Positions 41,413 through 50,711 are shown, counted from the first letter of the stretch. The stretch: 64,000 nt of DNA from an uncultured Lachnospiraceae bacterium (GCA_946632055.1 CAMPAR010000001.1:1-64000); one strand, 5' to 3'. Program-made: numbers and translations. The notes: generated from the sequence alone by a model not told the origin.

Positions 41413-42084
41413 ATGAAAAATGAAAAAGTCAGAATGCTCGTAGCGCTTGCGATGCTCGCGGCGCTCGCGTATGTCGTCATGGTCCTGATCCGGATCCCGG
41501 TCGTATCCTTCCTGAAATACGAGCCGAAGGATGTGATCATCACGATTGCCGGCTTTATCTACGGACCGCTCGCGTCCTTCCTGATTTCCCTCACGGTTTC
41601 CCTTGTCGAAATGCTGACCGTCAGTGAAACCGGACCGATCGGCGCCGTGATGAACCTGATCTCGACCTGCGCCTTTGCCTGCACGGCCGCGGTCATCTAC
41701 AAGAAAATCCACCGTCTGAAGGGCGCTGTTATCGGCCTCGTGGCCGGAGTCCTCGTGATGATCGCCGCGATGATGCTCTGGAACTACTTCCTGACGCCGA
41801 TCTACATGGGCTATCCGAGAGAAGCCGTGGCGGCGATGCTCCCGACCGTTTTCCTGCCGTTCAACGCCCTGAAGGGCGGCCTGAACGCGGCGATTACGAT
41901 GCTTCTTTACAAGCCGGTCGTGATTACCCTCCGGCGCGCGCATCTCGCGCCGGCGACGGCGGCGGAAGCCCACAGCGGCGAAAAGAAGACCGGTACGACC
42001 GTCGGCGTGATCGTGGTATCCGCCGCGGTGCTGATCACCTGCGTCATTTTCGTGCTGATCCTGTCCGGCGTGATTAAGGGATGA
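41413..42084 (+). CDS. ribU: Riboflavin ECF transporter S component
   Basis: 223 residues, slightly longer than typical RibU (about 190-205). Six membrane segments carry RibU-like features: FLKYEPKDVIITIAGFIYGP near residues 34-53, ETGPIGAVMNLIST, and WNYFLTPIYMGYPREAVAAMLPTVFLPFNALKGGLNAAI. The FMN riboswitch upstream settles the substrate. The C-terminal extension ends in an additional hydrophobic segment (VGVIVVSAAVLITCVIFVLIL, about 198-219), an extra span compared with the family. CGGAGGTGCTGT precedes ATG 41413; the in-frame ATG at 41353 lies within the terminator. The energising EcfA/A'/T module is not in the window. Confidence 0.94.
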   Translation: MKNEKVRMLVALAMLAALAYVVMVLIRIPVVSFLKYEPKDVIITIAGFIYGPLASFLISLTVSLVEMLTVSETGPIGAVMNLISTCAFACTAAVIYKKIHRLKGAVIGLVAGVLVMIAAMMLWNYFLTPIYMGYPREAVAAMLPTVFLPFNALKGGLNAAITMLLYKPVVITLRRAHLAPATAAEAHSGEKKTGTTVGVIVVSAAVLITCVIFVLILSGVIKG

Positions 42085-42090
42085 CAAAAA

Positions 42091-42139
42091 CAAAATGAAA
42101 CCGGCGTGACCATGACGGCCGCGCCGGTTTCATTTTGCT
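42091..42139. terminator. Bidirectional terminator between ribU and the serine hydrolase gene
   Basis: CAAAATGAAACCGGCG pairs with CGCCGGTTTCATTTTG around a 15-base loop. It lies between the stops of two converging genes. Confidence 0.8.
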
Positions 42140-42142
42140 TTC

Positions 42143-43633
42143 TCAGGCTTTCAGAAGCCGCAGCGCGTCCTTCGAGGAAGAGTCGAGAAGCGCCGGACCC
42201 GCGGGGATCGACGAGTGCGTGCGGATTGTGATGCCGTCGTCGTCAAAGTCGAAGATCAGGCGGGTTCCAGTGGCCGCCATGGTGCAGCGCGTATCAATGA
42301 CGAGTGAATCGGCGGCAGCCCAGCGCGCAGAGAGCGCGTACTCGTGGCCGGAGAAGCGCTGCAGGAGCATCTTTCCTGCGAAGGAAGCCTTCACATCAAA
42401 GCTTTCGCCTTCCTCTTCAATGTGAACCGTAACCTCCGATTCGCCGAAGGAGAAGGACAGGGCCTTCAGGCTTCCGCCGTCCTCGGCCTTCACGCCCGCA
42501 CCGCCTGCGATAGCGGCAAAGGAGGGAAGTAAGGCGGCTGCCTTGTAGGAAAATTCGGTGTATTTCCGCTCGGAGTCCCGGTTCCGGATGCCCCAGAGGA
42601 CCGGAATTTCCAGCGCGGCCTCTGTATTTCTTAAGGCGCCGAGCGCGCAGTCATTCTCCGGAAGCGGCGCGTCCTGCATCGCCGGAACGATCGTGTCAAA
42701 GAGATCGATGAGAAGCGTATTGGCGTCGTTCGAAGCGGAATTCACCACGATGGCCGCGTCCTCATTCGGAAGGATGACGGCAAACTGCCCGAAAGCGCCG
42801 TCGGCACGGAAGGAACCGGGCCAGGTGCAGCGCCAGAACTGGAAGCCGTAGCCCTGCATCCACTCGCGCCAGTCGGTCTTGTAGACCTCGCTGACCGTTT
42901 CCACCTGATGGGCACAGGCGCGCTCGAACCAGTCGCGGGAGAGGAGCTGCTTTCCTTCCCAGGCGCCGAAATTCAGCACGAACTGTGCAAAGCGGGCCAT
43001 GGATTCCGGCGTGAGGTACATGCCGGCGCCGCCCATTTCCACGCCGTCCGGCAGCTTCCAGCATTCGATCGGCGGAATGCCGATGACGTCAAGAAGCCGC
43101 GGCTTCAGGAATTCCGTCACATTGAGGCCGGTCTTTTTCTTCAGTACGGCGGCGAGCACATTGGTGCCGGCCGTGTTGTACTGGAAGGTGGTGCCGGGCT
43201 CAAACGGGAAGTCGTGATGCAGGAACATCTTAATCCAGCCTTCGAGCCGGGCGTCCGGGCCGCTGATTTCCGTGGCGTGGCCGCAGGTCATGGTGAGAAG
43301 ACTCCACAGATCCGCTTTTTTCAGGTTTTCCGAAGGATTTTCCGGCGCTTCGTCCGGGAAGATATCAATCAGCTTTTCGTCGAGGGAAAGGATTCCTTCC
43401 TGCTCCGCGAAGCCGATGGCGGTGGACGTCAGGCTCTTGGAGAAGGAGAACAGAATATGCGCGGCGTCCCTGTGATAGGGCGCCCAGTAGCCTTCAAAGC
43501 AGCGCTTTCCGTGCCGGAGCACCTGAAGGGAGTGCATTTCGATCGAATGCGCCTTTTCCTTCTCGATGAATGCGAGGATGCTCTCTGAAGGAATCCCGAG
43601 AGATTCGGGTGAAACGGTTTCGAACTGGAACAT
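42143..43633 (-). CDS. Serine hydrolase of the beta-lactamase/esterase class C type
   Basis: 496 residues from the chosen start. The class C-like active site motif SFSK lies in ILFSFSKSLTSTAIGFAEQEG near residue 66, with LWSLLTMTCGH and FQYNTAGTNVLAAVLKKKTG following. No signal peptide is present, so it is a cytoplasmic esterase or peptidase rather than a secreted beta-lactamase. The region beyond about residue 380 is a separate beta-rich domain seen in many Clostridia homologs. The start at 43633 follows AGGAGGTACATACTCG on the minus strand; a longer frame starting at 43690 lacks a ribosome site. It lies downstream of coaX on the same strand, 58 bases apart. Confidence 0.87.
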   Translation of the reverse strand: MFQFETVSPESLGIPSESILAFIEKEKAHSIEMHSLQVLRHGKRCFEGYWAPYHRDAAHILFSFSKSLTSTAIGFAEQEGILSLDEKLIDIFPDEAPENPSENLKKADLWSLLTMTCGHATEISGPDARLEGWIKMFLHHDFPFEPGTTFQYNTAGTNVLAAVLKKKTGLNVTEFLKPRLLDVIGIPPIECWKLPDGVEMGGAGMYLTPESMARFAQFVLNFGAWEGKQLLSRDWFERACAHQVETVSEVYKTDWREWMQGYGFQFWRCTWPGSFRADGAFGQFAVILPNEDAAIVVNSASNDANTLLIDLFDTIVPAMQDAPLPENDCALGALRNTEAALEIPVLWGIRNRDSERKYTEFSYKAAALLPSFAAIAGGAGVKAEDGGSLKALSFSFGESEVTVHIEEEGESFDVKASFAGKMLLQRFSGHEYALSARWAAADSLVIDTRCTMAATGTRLIFDFDDDGITIRTHSSIPAGPALLDSSSKDALRLLKA

Positions 43634-43691
43634 CGAGTATGTACCTCCTGTCTTATCGTTATTCACAGAATAGCACAAAAAGCGCGGCACT

Positions 43692-44459
43692 TCAAGTCCG
43701 GTTCTTCTGATCGATGAGATAGAGCCCTTTGAGAAGAAGATCTTCGTCGAGCAGGATTTCCCGCGTACAGTGCGGAATGATTTTCGGGGCGGTTCCGCCG
43801 GTCGCGACGGCAGTGCAGGACATTCCGAGCTCCTTCTCGATTCTCCCGATCATGCCGTCGATCATCGAGGCGGTGCCGTAGACCGCGCCGGAACGCATGG
43901 CGTCGACCGTATTCGAGCCGATGACTTTCTTCGGCGCCGAAATCGAGATGTCCGGCAGGAGGCTTGTCCCGGCGGAAAGCGCGGCATAGGAAAGACTGGT
44001 GCCGGGCACAATCACGCCGCCGCGGTAGCAGCCCTTGTCGTCCACGACCGTCAGCGTGACGGCCGTACCCATGTCGATGATGACGACGGGCAGGGGATAG
44101 AGATTCATGGCTGCGACGGCGCCGACGAGAAGATCCCCCGCGAGCGTGCCGGGATCATCGATCCGCACGTTCAGGCCGGTTTTGAGGCCGGGGCCGATCA
44201 CCCTGCAGCGGACCTTTAAGAGGGAGCTCACCGCTTCCCGGAAGGACTCCGTCACGGAGGGCACGACGGAGGACAGAATGGCGCCGGAGAACGCGTCTTC
44301 CCGGATTCCGTAAAAATCCAGCACGCCTTTTAAGCGAACCGCGCTTTCCGCGGCGGTTTCCCGGGACTTTGTGGTAAGGCGGATGGTCTCAAGCACCGAT
44401 CCGTTTTCGACGCAGCCGAGGACCGTATTCGTATTGCCAATATCGATGCAGAGTATCAT
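43692..44459 (-). CDS. coaX: Type III pantothenate kinase
   Basis: 255 residues. It phosphorylates pantothenate, the first step of coenzyme A synthesis, and belongs to the ASKHA fold. MILCIDIGNTNTVLGC is the N-terminal phosphate loop, IIDMGTAVTLTVVD the second, with DDPGTLAGDLLVGAV and YRGGVIVPGTSLSYAALS between and after. The gene just upstream on the same strand encodes an ECF S component, most likely for pantothenate, so uptake and trapping of the vitamin are paired. AAGGAGG precedes the start. Confidence 0.95.
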   Translation of the reverse strand: MILCIDIGNTNTVLGCVENGSVLETIRLTTKSRETAAESAVRLKGVLDFYGIREDAFSGAILSSVVPSVTESFREAVSSLLKVRCRVIGPGLKTGLNVRIDDPGTLAGDLLVGAVAAMNLYPLPVVIIDMGTAVTLTVVDDKGCYRGGVIVPGTSLSYAALSAGTSLLPDISISAPKKVIGSNTVDAMRSGAVYGTASMIDGMIGRIEKELGMSCTAVATGGTAPKIIPHCTREILLDEDLLLKGLYLIDQKNRT

Positions 44460-44480
44460 AAAAACCTCCTTTGAAAGAAG

Positions 44481-44520
44481 AAAACCGGCCGGGACCTCAT
44501 GGTTTGTCCGGCCGGTTTTT
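44481..44520 (-). terminator. Terminator between the S component gene and coaX
   Basis: AAAACCGGCCGG pairs with CCGGCCGGTTTT and there are T-runs on both sides. Read on the minus strand it lies right after the S component gene and before coaX, so coaX expression may be partly read-through or use its own promoter. Confidence 0.8.
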
Positions 44521-44526
44521 CGTGAT

Positions 44527-45150
44527 TTATCTGGCTGTGCGCTTTCCGAGGTGGATGAGCTGAACGATCACCGGACTCAGAATGACATTGAAAAGAAGTT
44601 CAAACAGGAAATTTCCGCCGACAAAGCCGTAGATCATATAGGCGCCGACATTCGGATATCCCGCAGCTTCGCCCCATCCGCGGATGGTCGGAAGGAAGAA
44701 GATGAGACAGCCGAGAAGGAAGATGCCGGTATTGACGACCGGGCAGACGATGGCGGCGACGATGACGCCGAGATTGATCTGCCAGTTTTCCTTTCCGGAT
44801 TCAAGGTTTTTGAAAACGAATGCCCATTTCTTCAGAAGGTCATAAACAAGACCGGCGAGCAGTCCTGCCAGAGTACCCTTGAGGAGTACGGTGACAATGG
44901 TTCCGAAAATGCTTACGGCGAGGAAAGCCGACGCATCGGTGATCAGAACGACCACGCTGAAGACGAAGCCGAGCCAGGCACCGGCCCACTTTCCATAAAT
45001 GGCTGCGCCGACAACGATCGGAATCAGTACCAGAGAAATGGAGAAGGGACCGAATCGTAAAGGTGCCCCGAGAAGCTGCAGTACCACAACGACTGCGGTC
45101 AGAATTGCGAGGCCCGCGATGGTGCGGACATTGATGCTGCTTTTGTTCAT
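44527..45150 (-). CDS. ECF transporter S component, probably pantothenate (PanT-like)
   Basis: 207 residues with six membrane segments: TIAGLAILTAVVVVLQLLG at the start, FGPFSISLVLIPIVVGAAIYGKWAGAWLGFVFSVVVLI, then a loop with Asp, GTIVTVLLKGTLAGLLAGLVYDLL, and PVVNTGIFLLGCLIFFLP near 140-160. The KGT-x-AGL block and PVVNT motif are typical of S components in the PanT/HmpT/ThiT range. Substrate is inferred from coaX next door. ATG 45150 has AGAAAGGC ahead; the longer frame to 45261 would put basic, unlikely residues in front and overlaps the promoter. Confidence 0.83.
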   Translation of the reverse strand: MNKSSINVRTIAGLAILTAVVVVLQLLGAPLRFGPFSISLVLIPIVVGAAIYGKWAGAWLGFVFSVVVLITDASAFLAVSIFGTIVTVLLKGTLAGLLAGLVYDLLKKWAFVFKNLESGKENWQINLGVIVAAIVCPVVNTGIFLLGCLIFFLPTIRGWGEAAGYPNVGAYMIYGFVGGNFLFELLFNVILSPVIVQLIHLGKRTAR

Positions 45151-45205
45151 GAGATTTGCCTTTCTGCTGTCGCTCCGCCATAGGCTGCGGATGCGGCGCA
45201 GCTTT

Positions 45206-45234
45206 ATTGTAAAAGATCCGGACGTCGATGTCAA
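45206..45234 (-). promoter_or_regulatory. Promoter of the S component gene
   Basis: Minus strand: -35 TTGACA (complement of 45229-45234), 17-base spacer, -10 TACAAT (complement of 45206-45211). The start codon is about 55 bases downstream. Confidence 0.75.
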
Positions 45235-45367
45235 GCGCCGGGAGGCCTGAAAAAGTGACAAAATTCAGACGGTTTTCGAAAGAACTGTTGGACATCTGTC
45301 AAACTCTCGCTCAATTTCAATCTATAATTGCTCCGTAAGAGAAGTACGGACGGATTTCGTAAAACGG

Positions 45368-45396
45368 TTTACGAAGAAGAGAATTGGTGGTATAAT
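45368..45396 (+). promoter_or_regulatory. Promoter of the small alarmone synthetase gene
   Basis: -35 TTTACG at 45368-45373, a 17-base spacer and a perfect -10 TATAAT at 45391-45396. The leader to the start codon at 45626 would be about 220 bases and contains three hairpins. Confidence 0.65.
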
Positions 45397-45412
45397 GACG
45401 ATATCAGGGTTA

Positions 45413-45556
45413 AAAGCCTTCTCACACGGCAAGCTTGCTTGCCGGTGGGAGAAAGGCTTTGTGACCCGCCCCACATGGAGCACGAAGTGGAAATTTGTTT
45501 CCACGGGAGTGCGGAATGTGGGGAGGAGCGTGGGAGCACGAAGTGCGAAACGCTCC
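45413..45556 (+). promoter_or_regulatory. Three consecutive hairpins in the leader of the alarmone synthetase gene
   Basis: Hairpin 1 (45413-45460) pairs AAAGCCTT..TC with GA..AAGGCTTT and has CGGCAAGC/GCTTGCCG at its tip. Hairpin 2 (45469-45523) pairs CCCCACAT with ATGTGGGG around an inner GTGGAAA/TTTCCAC. Hairpin 3 (45525-45556) pairs GGAGCGT with ACGCTCC around GCAC/GTGC. The sequence GAGCACGAAGTG recurs in hairpins 2 and 3. No known riboswitch or T-box consensus was recognised. It could equally be a small mobile palindromic element. Confidence 0.5.
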
Positions 45557-45625
45557 GGAAATCAGCTGTTGAGACTGATGTCATAAAAGCCTAAAGCCAT
45601 AAAATGAACGGAGTTGTAAACCGCC

Positions 45626-46285
45626 ATGACAGACAGCGAATACCTTTTAACAGGAAATGATGTCAAAGACTGGGAAACCCTGATGTTTCTCTATAATTCC
45701 GCGATCAAGGAGATCAATACCAAGATCGATATCCTGCGTTCGGAATTTCAGATTACGCATCACTATAATCCGATCGAGCACGTGACCTGGCGTCTGAAAA
45801 GCGCGAAGAGCATCGTCCGCAAGCTTCACCGGGAAGGGCATGAGACGGATATTGCGAGCATGCAGCAGTATCTGAATGATATCGCGGGCGTTCGAATTGT
45901 CTGCTCCTTTACCTCGGATATTTACAAGATCGCGGATATGATCAGCAACCAGGACGATATCAAGGTGCTGATCATCAAGAACTACATCGCGAGCCCCAAG
46001 GCGAACGGCTATAAGAGCTATCACATGATCGTGACGGTGCCGGTCTTCCTCGCAAACGGCCCGGTGGAGACCAAGGTGGAGATCCAGATCCGGACGATCG
46101 CGATGGACTTCTGGGCCTCGCTGGAACACAAGATTTACTACAAATTCGAAGGAGACGCGCCGGACTACATTAAGGACGAGCTTGCGGCCTGCGCCCGCAT
46201 GATCAACGCGCTGGACGACCGCATGCTCTCGCTGAACGAGGCGATTCAGGCGCTCGTCGGCGCGGAGTCCGCGGAAGGAGAATAG
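45626..46285 (+). CDS. relQ: Small alarmone synthetase (RelQ/YjbM-type GTP pyrophosphokinase)
   Basis: 219 residues. Only the (p)ppGpp synthetase domain is present; the hydrolase and regulatory domains of long RelA/SpoT proteins are absent. Motifs are TWRLKSAKSIVRKL (ATP binding), DIAGVRIVCSF, NGYKSYHMIV (GTP binding) and ETKVEIQIRTIAMDFWASLEHKIYYKF with the catalytic Glu. A helical C-terminal tail follows, which forms tetramers in RelQ. It makes ppGpp or pGpp in the cytoplasm. The leader with three hairpins and a good promoter suggests regulated expression. A terminator and a new promoter separate it from the next operon. Confidence 0.92.
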   Translation: MTDSEYLLTGNDVKDWETLMFLYNSAIKEINTKIDILRSEFQITHHYNPIEHVTWRLKSAKSIVRKLHREGHETDIASMQQYLNDIAGVRIVCSFTSDIYKIADMISNQDDIKVLIIKNYIASPKANGYKSYHMIVTVPVFLANGPVETKVEIQIRTIAMDFWASLEHKIYYKFEGDAPDYIKDELAACARMINALDDRMLSLNEAIQALVGAESAEGE

Positions 46286-46320
46286 GAGAGAAAAGCGCTC
46301 TTTTTTCGGGATACTTTTAC

Positions 46321-46355
46321 AGAAGGGAAAGGTGGTTTACTTTTCCCTTCTCTTT
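46321..46355 (+). terminator. Terminator downstream of the alarmone synthetase gene
   Basis: AGAAGGGAAA pairs with TTTCCCTTCT followed by CTTTT. The right arm overlaps the spacer of the next promoter. Confidence 0.6.
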
Positions 46356-46364
46356 TGTTATAAT
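46336..46364 (+). promoter_or_regulatory. Promoter of the Asp23-nusB-ispA-dxs-tlyA-nadK-recN operon
   Basis: -35 TTTACT at 46336-46341, exactly 17 bases, and -10 TATAAT at 46359-46364; the first start codon is at 46393. It is embedded in the terminator hairpin of the preceding gene. Confidence 0.7.
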
Positions 46365-46392
46365 ACTGATATTACGAACCTGGAGGAATTCC

Positions 46393-46743
46393 ATGATGGA
46401 AGACAATAAGAAGAACAGTCTCGGCGAAGTCAAAATCGCCGATGATGTAATTGCGGCGATCGCGGGACTGGCCGCGACGGACGCGGAGGGCGTTGTGTGC
46501 CTCGCGGGCGGTCTGACCCACGATATGATTACGAGCAGCAACGTCCGGAACCTGCGTAAATCCGTCCGCATATCGATCGAGGACGGGAAGGCGGCAGTGC
46601 GTCTTGCGCTGATCCTGACCGGAAACCGGAGCATCCCGGAAGTGACCTCGGATGTGAAGGAAAAGGTGGTAAGCGCCATCGAATCGATGACCGGACTGCC
46701 GGTTACGGATGTGAATATTACGATTGCCGGAGTGAATGTATGA
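46393..46743 (+). CDS. Asp23/Gls24 family envelope stress protein
   Basis: 116 residues. The family pattern is present: [30 protein letters not shown], then [57 protein letters not shown]. These small cytoplasmic proteins gather near the membrane and are linked to envelope stress. In Bacillota a copy just before nusB (YqhY in Bacillus) is common and has been linked to fatty acid synthesis control. GGAGGAATTCC precedes ATG 46393. Its end overlaps the nusB start by four bases (ATGA). Confidence 0.92.
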   Translation: MMEDNKKNSLGEVKIADDVIAAIAGLAATDAEGVVCLAGGLTHDMITSSNVRNLRKSVRISIEDGKAAVRLALILTGNRSIPEVTSDVKEKVVSAIESMTGLPVTDVNITIAGVNV

Positions 46744-47162
46744 CGATATCCCGTAAAAAACTCCGTGATCTGACTTTCAAGATCATTTTCTCCTGTAATT
46801 TTTATACCGGTTCTGAGCTGGAGGAGGAAGCCGGCGTCTTCCTTGAACAGCAGGAAGAGCTGACGGAGGAGGACCGGCAGGAAATCCTCGCAAGATGCAG
46901 GGAGATCTTTTCCAGAATCGAAGAGCTGGACGCACAGATTTCGGGGAAGACCGAAGGCTGGAAAATCAGCCGCTTCTCCCGGGTGGATCTTTCGATCGTG
47001 CGTCTGGCACTCTATGAAATCCTTTACGATGACGAAACGCCGGAAAAGGTCGCGATCAACGAGGCCGTGGAACTGGCGAAAACCTACGGCGGAGACGATT
47101 CACCGAAGTTTGTCAACGGCGTGCTTGCGCGGCTGGTGAAAAAGGAAGGTCCTGAAGCATGA
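46740..47162 (+). CDS. nusB: Transcription antitermination factor NusB
   Basis: 140 residues, all-helical. [16 protein letters not shown] at the start, [37 protein letters not shown] and [26 protein letters not shown] at the end are characteristic. NusB with NusE binds boxA in rRNA leaders and prevents early termination. It overlaps both neighbours by four bases (ATGA on each side), so the operon is tightly coupled. In many Bacillota xseA and xseB follow; here ispA follows directly. Confidence 0.94.
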   Translation: MTISRKKLRDLTFKIIFSCNFYTGSELEEEAGVFLEQQEELTEEDRQEILARCREIFSRIEELDAQISGKTEGWKISRFSRVDLSIVRLALYEILYDDETPEKVAINEAVELAKTYGGDDSPKFVNGVLARLVKKEGPEA

Positions 47163-48046
47163 CATTTGAAGAGGAACTGGCGCTGAAAACCGAAGAGGTG
47201 GAGGAGATTATCGAGCGCTTCCTTCCCAGGGAAGAGGGACTGCAGAAGACGATCTTCGAGGCGGTCAATTACAGTGTGAGAGCCGGCGGCAAGCGCCTCC
47301 GGCCGATTCTGATGCTCGAAACCTTCCGGCTGTTCGACGGACACGGGAAAACCATTGAGCCCTTTATTGCCGCTGTCGAATTTATCCATACCAGTTCCCT
47401 GATTCATGACGATCTTCCCTGCATGGACAACGATACACTGCGCAGGGGAAAGGAAACGACCTGGCACAAATACGGGGAGGACATGGGCGTCCTTTCCGGA
47501 GACGCGCTCATGATGTACGCGATGGAAACCGCGTCCGACGCTTTTTCCTATAATCTGAACACGAGAAACGTCGGGACCGCGCTCGGAATTCTCGCGAAGA
47601 AAACCGGCATCTACGGCATGATCGGCGGACAGACCGTCGACGTGGAGGAGACCGGAAAGAAGCTGACGGAAGAGCAGCTGGACTTTATCTACAGCCTGAA
47701 GACCTGCGCGCTTCTTGAGGCCGCCATGATGTGCGGCGCCGTTCTCGCGGACGCCTCTCACGAGGACGTTCTGAATGTGGAGAAAATCGCGCATAAAATC
47801 GGCATGGCTTTCCAGATCCGCGACGATATCCTGGATGTGACGGCCACGACCGAGGAGCTCGGCAAAAACGCGGGCTCCGACGAGAAGAATGAAAAGACCA
47901 CCTACGTCACCCTCTACGGAATCGAAGAGGCGGAGAAAAAGGTGGAGGCGCTGACGGAAGAGGCCGTGCATGAAATGGAAAATCTGACCGGGGAAAACCG
48001 CTTCCTTCGGGAGCTTCTCTTATCCCTCGTTCGAAGGAATAAATAA
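47159..48046 (+). CDS. ispA: Farnesyl/geranyl diphosphate synthase
   Basis: 295 residues. It adds isopentenyl diphosphate to allylic diphosphates to make farnesyl diphosphate for undecaprenyl and quinone-type lipids. Both Asp-rich magnesium motifs are seen: DDLPCMDND from residue 84 and QIRDDILDV near 224, plus RAGGKRLRP for the diphosphate. It sits between nusB and dxs, the classical isoprenoid block. The xseA/xseB genes usually between nusB and ispA are missing. Its start overlaps the nusB stop by four bases. Confidence 0.94.
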   Translation: MTFEEELALKTEEVEEIIERFLPREEGLQKTIFEAVNYSVRAGGKRLRPILMLETFRLFDGHGKTIEPFIAAVEFIHTSSLIHDDLPCMDNDTLRRGKETTWHKYGEDMGVLSGDALMMYAMETASDAFSYNLNTRNVGTALGILAKKTGIYGMIGGQTVDVEETGKKLTEEQLDFIYSLKTCALLEAAMMCGAVLADASHEDVLNVEKIAHKIGMAFQIRDDILDVTATTEELGKNAGSDEKNEKTTYVTLYGIEEAEKKVEALTEEAVHEMENLTGENRFLRELLLSLVRRNK

Positions 48047-48048
48047 AC

Positions 48049-49908
48049 ATGATCGATCAAATCCCTTCGCCCGAAGAGATCCGACGGATGCAGGCGGCCG
48101 ATTACCGGAAGCTCGCGGCAGATCTTCGGGAGTTTATTATTGATAAGGTGTCCAAAAAAGGCGGGCATCTGGCGTCCAGCCTCGGAACCGTGGAGCTCAC
48201 GATTGCTCTGCTTGCCGCCTTCGATTTCCCCTCCGATAAGATCATCTGGGACGTCGGCCATCAGTCCTATGCCTGGAAAATCCTCACGGGAAGAAAGGAC
48301 GGCTTTGATTCCCTGCGGGATTTCGGCGGACTTTCGGGCTTTCCGAAGCGGCGGGAATCCGTCTATGACAGTTTTGATACCGGGCACAGCTCCACCTCGA
48401 TTTCCGCCGGGATCGGCTTTGTGAAGGCGCGGGATCTTCAGCAGGAAGACTACCGCGTCGTCAGTGTGATCGGAGACGGATCCATGACCGGCGGGATGGC
48501 CTACGAGGCGCTGAACAACGCCTCCTCCCTGAAATCGAATTTCATCATGATTCTGAATGACAACAACATGTCCATCGGCGAAAACGCGGGCGGCATGCAC
48601 CATTATCTGATGAATATGAGGGCAGGGCGCGGCTACAACCGTGCGAAAAGAAGCGTGAAAAGGACGCTGAACCAGATTCCCGGCGTCGGCGCCGGGCTCG
48701 TGAATTTTATTTCGAATACCAAGGATTCCATGAAGGAAATGGTGGTTCCGGACGGCATGGTTTTCGAAAATCTCGGCATTACCTATCTCGGCCCCGTGGA
48801 CGGTCACAACGTGCCGGAAATGAAAAAAATCTTTGCCCGCGCAAAGGAACTGGATCGCGCGGTGCTGATTCATGTCAAGACGAAGAAGGGCAGGGGCTAT
48901 CCGCCGGCGGAAAAGAACCCCGGCGCCTGGCACGGCGTCGGCCCCTTTGACGTGGAAAGCGGGAAGCCGCTTTCGGCGCCCGGAAAGCCCGAGTATTCCG
49001 CGGTTTTCGGCGAGTGCCTGTTAAAGGAAGCCGCGAAGCGCCCGGAAGTCTGCGCTATTACGGCCGCGATGGGCGACAACACCGGCCTCTCCGCGTTTGA
49101 GAAGAAATTCCCGGAGCGCTTTTTTGACGTCGGAATCGCCGAGCAGCATGCGGTGACCTTTGCCGCGGGGCTTGCGGCGGCCGGCATGCATCCGGTCTGC
49201 GCGATTTATTCCTCCTTCCTGCAGCGCGCCTACGACCAGATCGTACACGACGTGTGCATGCAGGAGCTCCCGGTTCTGTTCTGTATTGACCGGGCGGGCC
49301 TCGTGGGAAGGGACGGCGAGACGCATCAGGGTGTCTTTGATATCAGCTTCCTCACGTCCTTCCCGAATATGACCGTCATGGCGCCGAAAAACGCGGCCGA
49401 ACTGGAGGACATGATCCGGCTCGGGCTGGAGATGAAGTCTCCCGCGGCGATCCGTTATCCGCGCGGCGAGGCCTGCACGGAGAATCCGGGAACTTATGTT
49501 AAGCCGGAATACGGAAAGGCGGAGATCGTCGAGAAGGGGCAGGAAGTCCTGATTCTGTCGGTCGGAAACCGGCTTCCGGCGGCGCTTGAAATCCGAAAAG
49601 AACTGATTCTAAGCGGTCATGACGCCGCAGTTCTGAACATGCGCTTCATCAAGCCCTGGGACCGGGAAACGGTTTCTGAGATGGCGCGCGGCTGCCGGCT
49701 TATCGTCACGCTGGAGGACGGCGTTATCCGCGGCGGATTCGGCGAGAGCGTTGCGGCGTATTTTGCCTCCGAAGGGAACAGAATTCCGGTGCTGAATATC
49801 GGCATACCGGATGAATTTGTCCCGCAGGGCAATGTGCCGGAGCTTGAAAGAGCGCTTCATGTCGATCCGAAAAGTGTCACGGAAAAGATTCTCGGGAGGC
49901 TGTCATGA
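48049..49908 (+). CDS. dxs: 1-deoxy-D-xylulose-5-phosphate synthase
   Basis: 619 residues. This thiamine diphosphate enzyme condenses pyruvate and glyceraldehyde 3-phosphate in the first step of the MEP isoprenoid pathway. Marks are [51 protein letters not shown] (GDG..N ThDP motif), [12 protein letters not shown] with the catalytic Glu, and the transketolase C domain ending. It starts two bases after the ispA stop. The ispA-dxs-tlyA order is common in Bacillota. Confidence 0.96.
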   Translation: MIDQIPSPEEIRRMQAADYRKLAADLREFIIDKVSKKGGHLASSLGTVELTIALLAAFDFPSDKIIWDVGHQSYAWKILTGRKDGFDSLRDFGGLSGFPKRRESVYDSFDTGHSSTSISAGIGFVKARDLQQEDYRVVSVIGDGSMTGGMAYEALNNASSLKSNFIMILNDNNMSIGENAGGMHHYLMNMRAGRGYNRAKRSVKRTLNQIPGVGAGLVNFISNTKDSMKEMVVPDGMVFENLGITYLGPVDGHNVPEMKKIFARAKELDRAVLIHVKTKKGRGYPPAEKNPGAWHGVGPFDVESGKPLSAPGKPEYSAVFGECLLKEAAKRPEVCAITAAMGDNTGLSAFEKKFPERFFDVGIAEQHAVTFAAGLAAAGMHPVCAIYSSFLQRAYDQIVHDVCMQELPVLFCIDRAGLVGRDGETHQGVFDISFLTSFPNMTVMAPKNAAELEDMIRLGLEMKSPAAIRYPRGEACTENPGTYVKPEYGKAEIVEKGQEVLILSVGNRLPAALEIRKELILSGHDAAVLNMRFIKPWDRETVSEMARGCRLIVTLEDGVIRGGFGESVAAYFASEGNRIPVLNIGIPDEFVPQGNVPELERALHVDPKSVTEKILGRLS

Positions 49909-50702
49909 AGGAACGACTCGACGTGCTTCTCACGAATCTCGGGCTCGCGGAGTCCAGGGAGAAGGCGAAGCGCCTGATCATGGAAGGCATCGTGTATGTC
50001 AACGGGCAGAAGGAAGACAAGCCCGGCCAGAGCTTTGATATCTATTCGCCCATCGAGGTGCGCGGCAAAACGCTGAAGTATGTGTCGAGGGGCGGTCTGA
50101 AGCTGGAAAAAGCCATGGAAATCTGGCCGATTGAGCTCACGGAAAAGGTCTGCATGGATATCGGTGCGTCAACCGGCGGCTTCACGGACTGCATGCTGCA
50201 GTGCGGCGCTTCTAAGGTGTACGCGGTGGATGTCGGACACGGACAGCTCGCCTGGAAACTTCGGAATGATCCGAGAGTCGTGAACCTCGAGAAGACCAAT
50301 GTCCGGTATCTCACGGAAGCGGAAATCCCGGAGCCGGTTTCCTTCGCGTCCATCGACGTCAGCTTCATCTCGCTCTGCCTCGTGCTTCCGCCGGTGCAGG
50401 CGCTGCTTTCTCCGGGTGCGGAGCTCGTGGCTTTGATTAAACCGCAGTTTGAAGCCGGGCGGGAGAAGGTCGGAAAGAAGGGCGTCGTCCGGGAACGGAG
50501 CACGCATCTGGAGTGCTGCAGGAAAGTCATGGACTTTGCCGAAAGCCTGGGATTTACGGTGCTCGGACTGGACTTTTCCCCGATCAAAGGCCCGGAGGGA
50601 AATATCGAATATCTGCTGTATCTCTCTAACAGGAAAAAAGAGGAAAACGCGCCCGGAATCGATCCGGAAGCGGTTGTGAATCTCTCCCATGAACTGCTGT
50701 GA
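49905..50702 (+). CDS. tlyA: TlyA family rRNA (cytidine-2'-O)-methyltransferase
   Basis: 265 residues. An S4 RNA-binding domain (residues 1-60: RLDVLLTNLGLAESREKAKRLIMEGIVYVNGQ) is followed by an FtsJ-like SAM methyltransferase domain with MDIGASTGGFTDCMLQCGASKVYAVDVGHGQLAW and KPQFEAG. TlyA methylates ribosomal RNA; family members are sometimes called hemolysin A, a misnomer. It overlaps dxs by four bases (ATGA). Confidence 0.93.
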   Translation: MKERLDVLLTNLGLAESREKAKRLIMEGIVYVNGQKEDKPGQSFDIYSPIEVRGKTLKYVSRGGLKLEKAMEIWPIELTEKVCMDIGASTGGFTDCMLQCGASKVYAVDVGHGQLAWKLRNDPRVVNLEKTNVRYLTEAEIPEPVSFASIDVSFISLCLVLPPVQALLSPGAELVALIKPQFEAGREKVGKKGVVRERSTHLECCRKVMDFAESLGFTVLGLDFSPIKGPEGNIEYLLYLSNRKKEENAPGIDPEAVVNLSHELL

Positions 50703-50711
50703 AGGATTGGA

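Noticed and set aside
45328-45594. 88-codon frame ahead of the alarmone synthetase gene
   Set aside because: It begins before the -10 box of the promoter and is made of hairpin sequence; its translation is Cys/His/Arg-rich without family resemblance.
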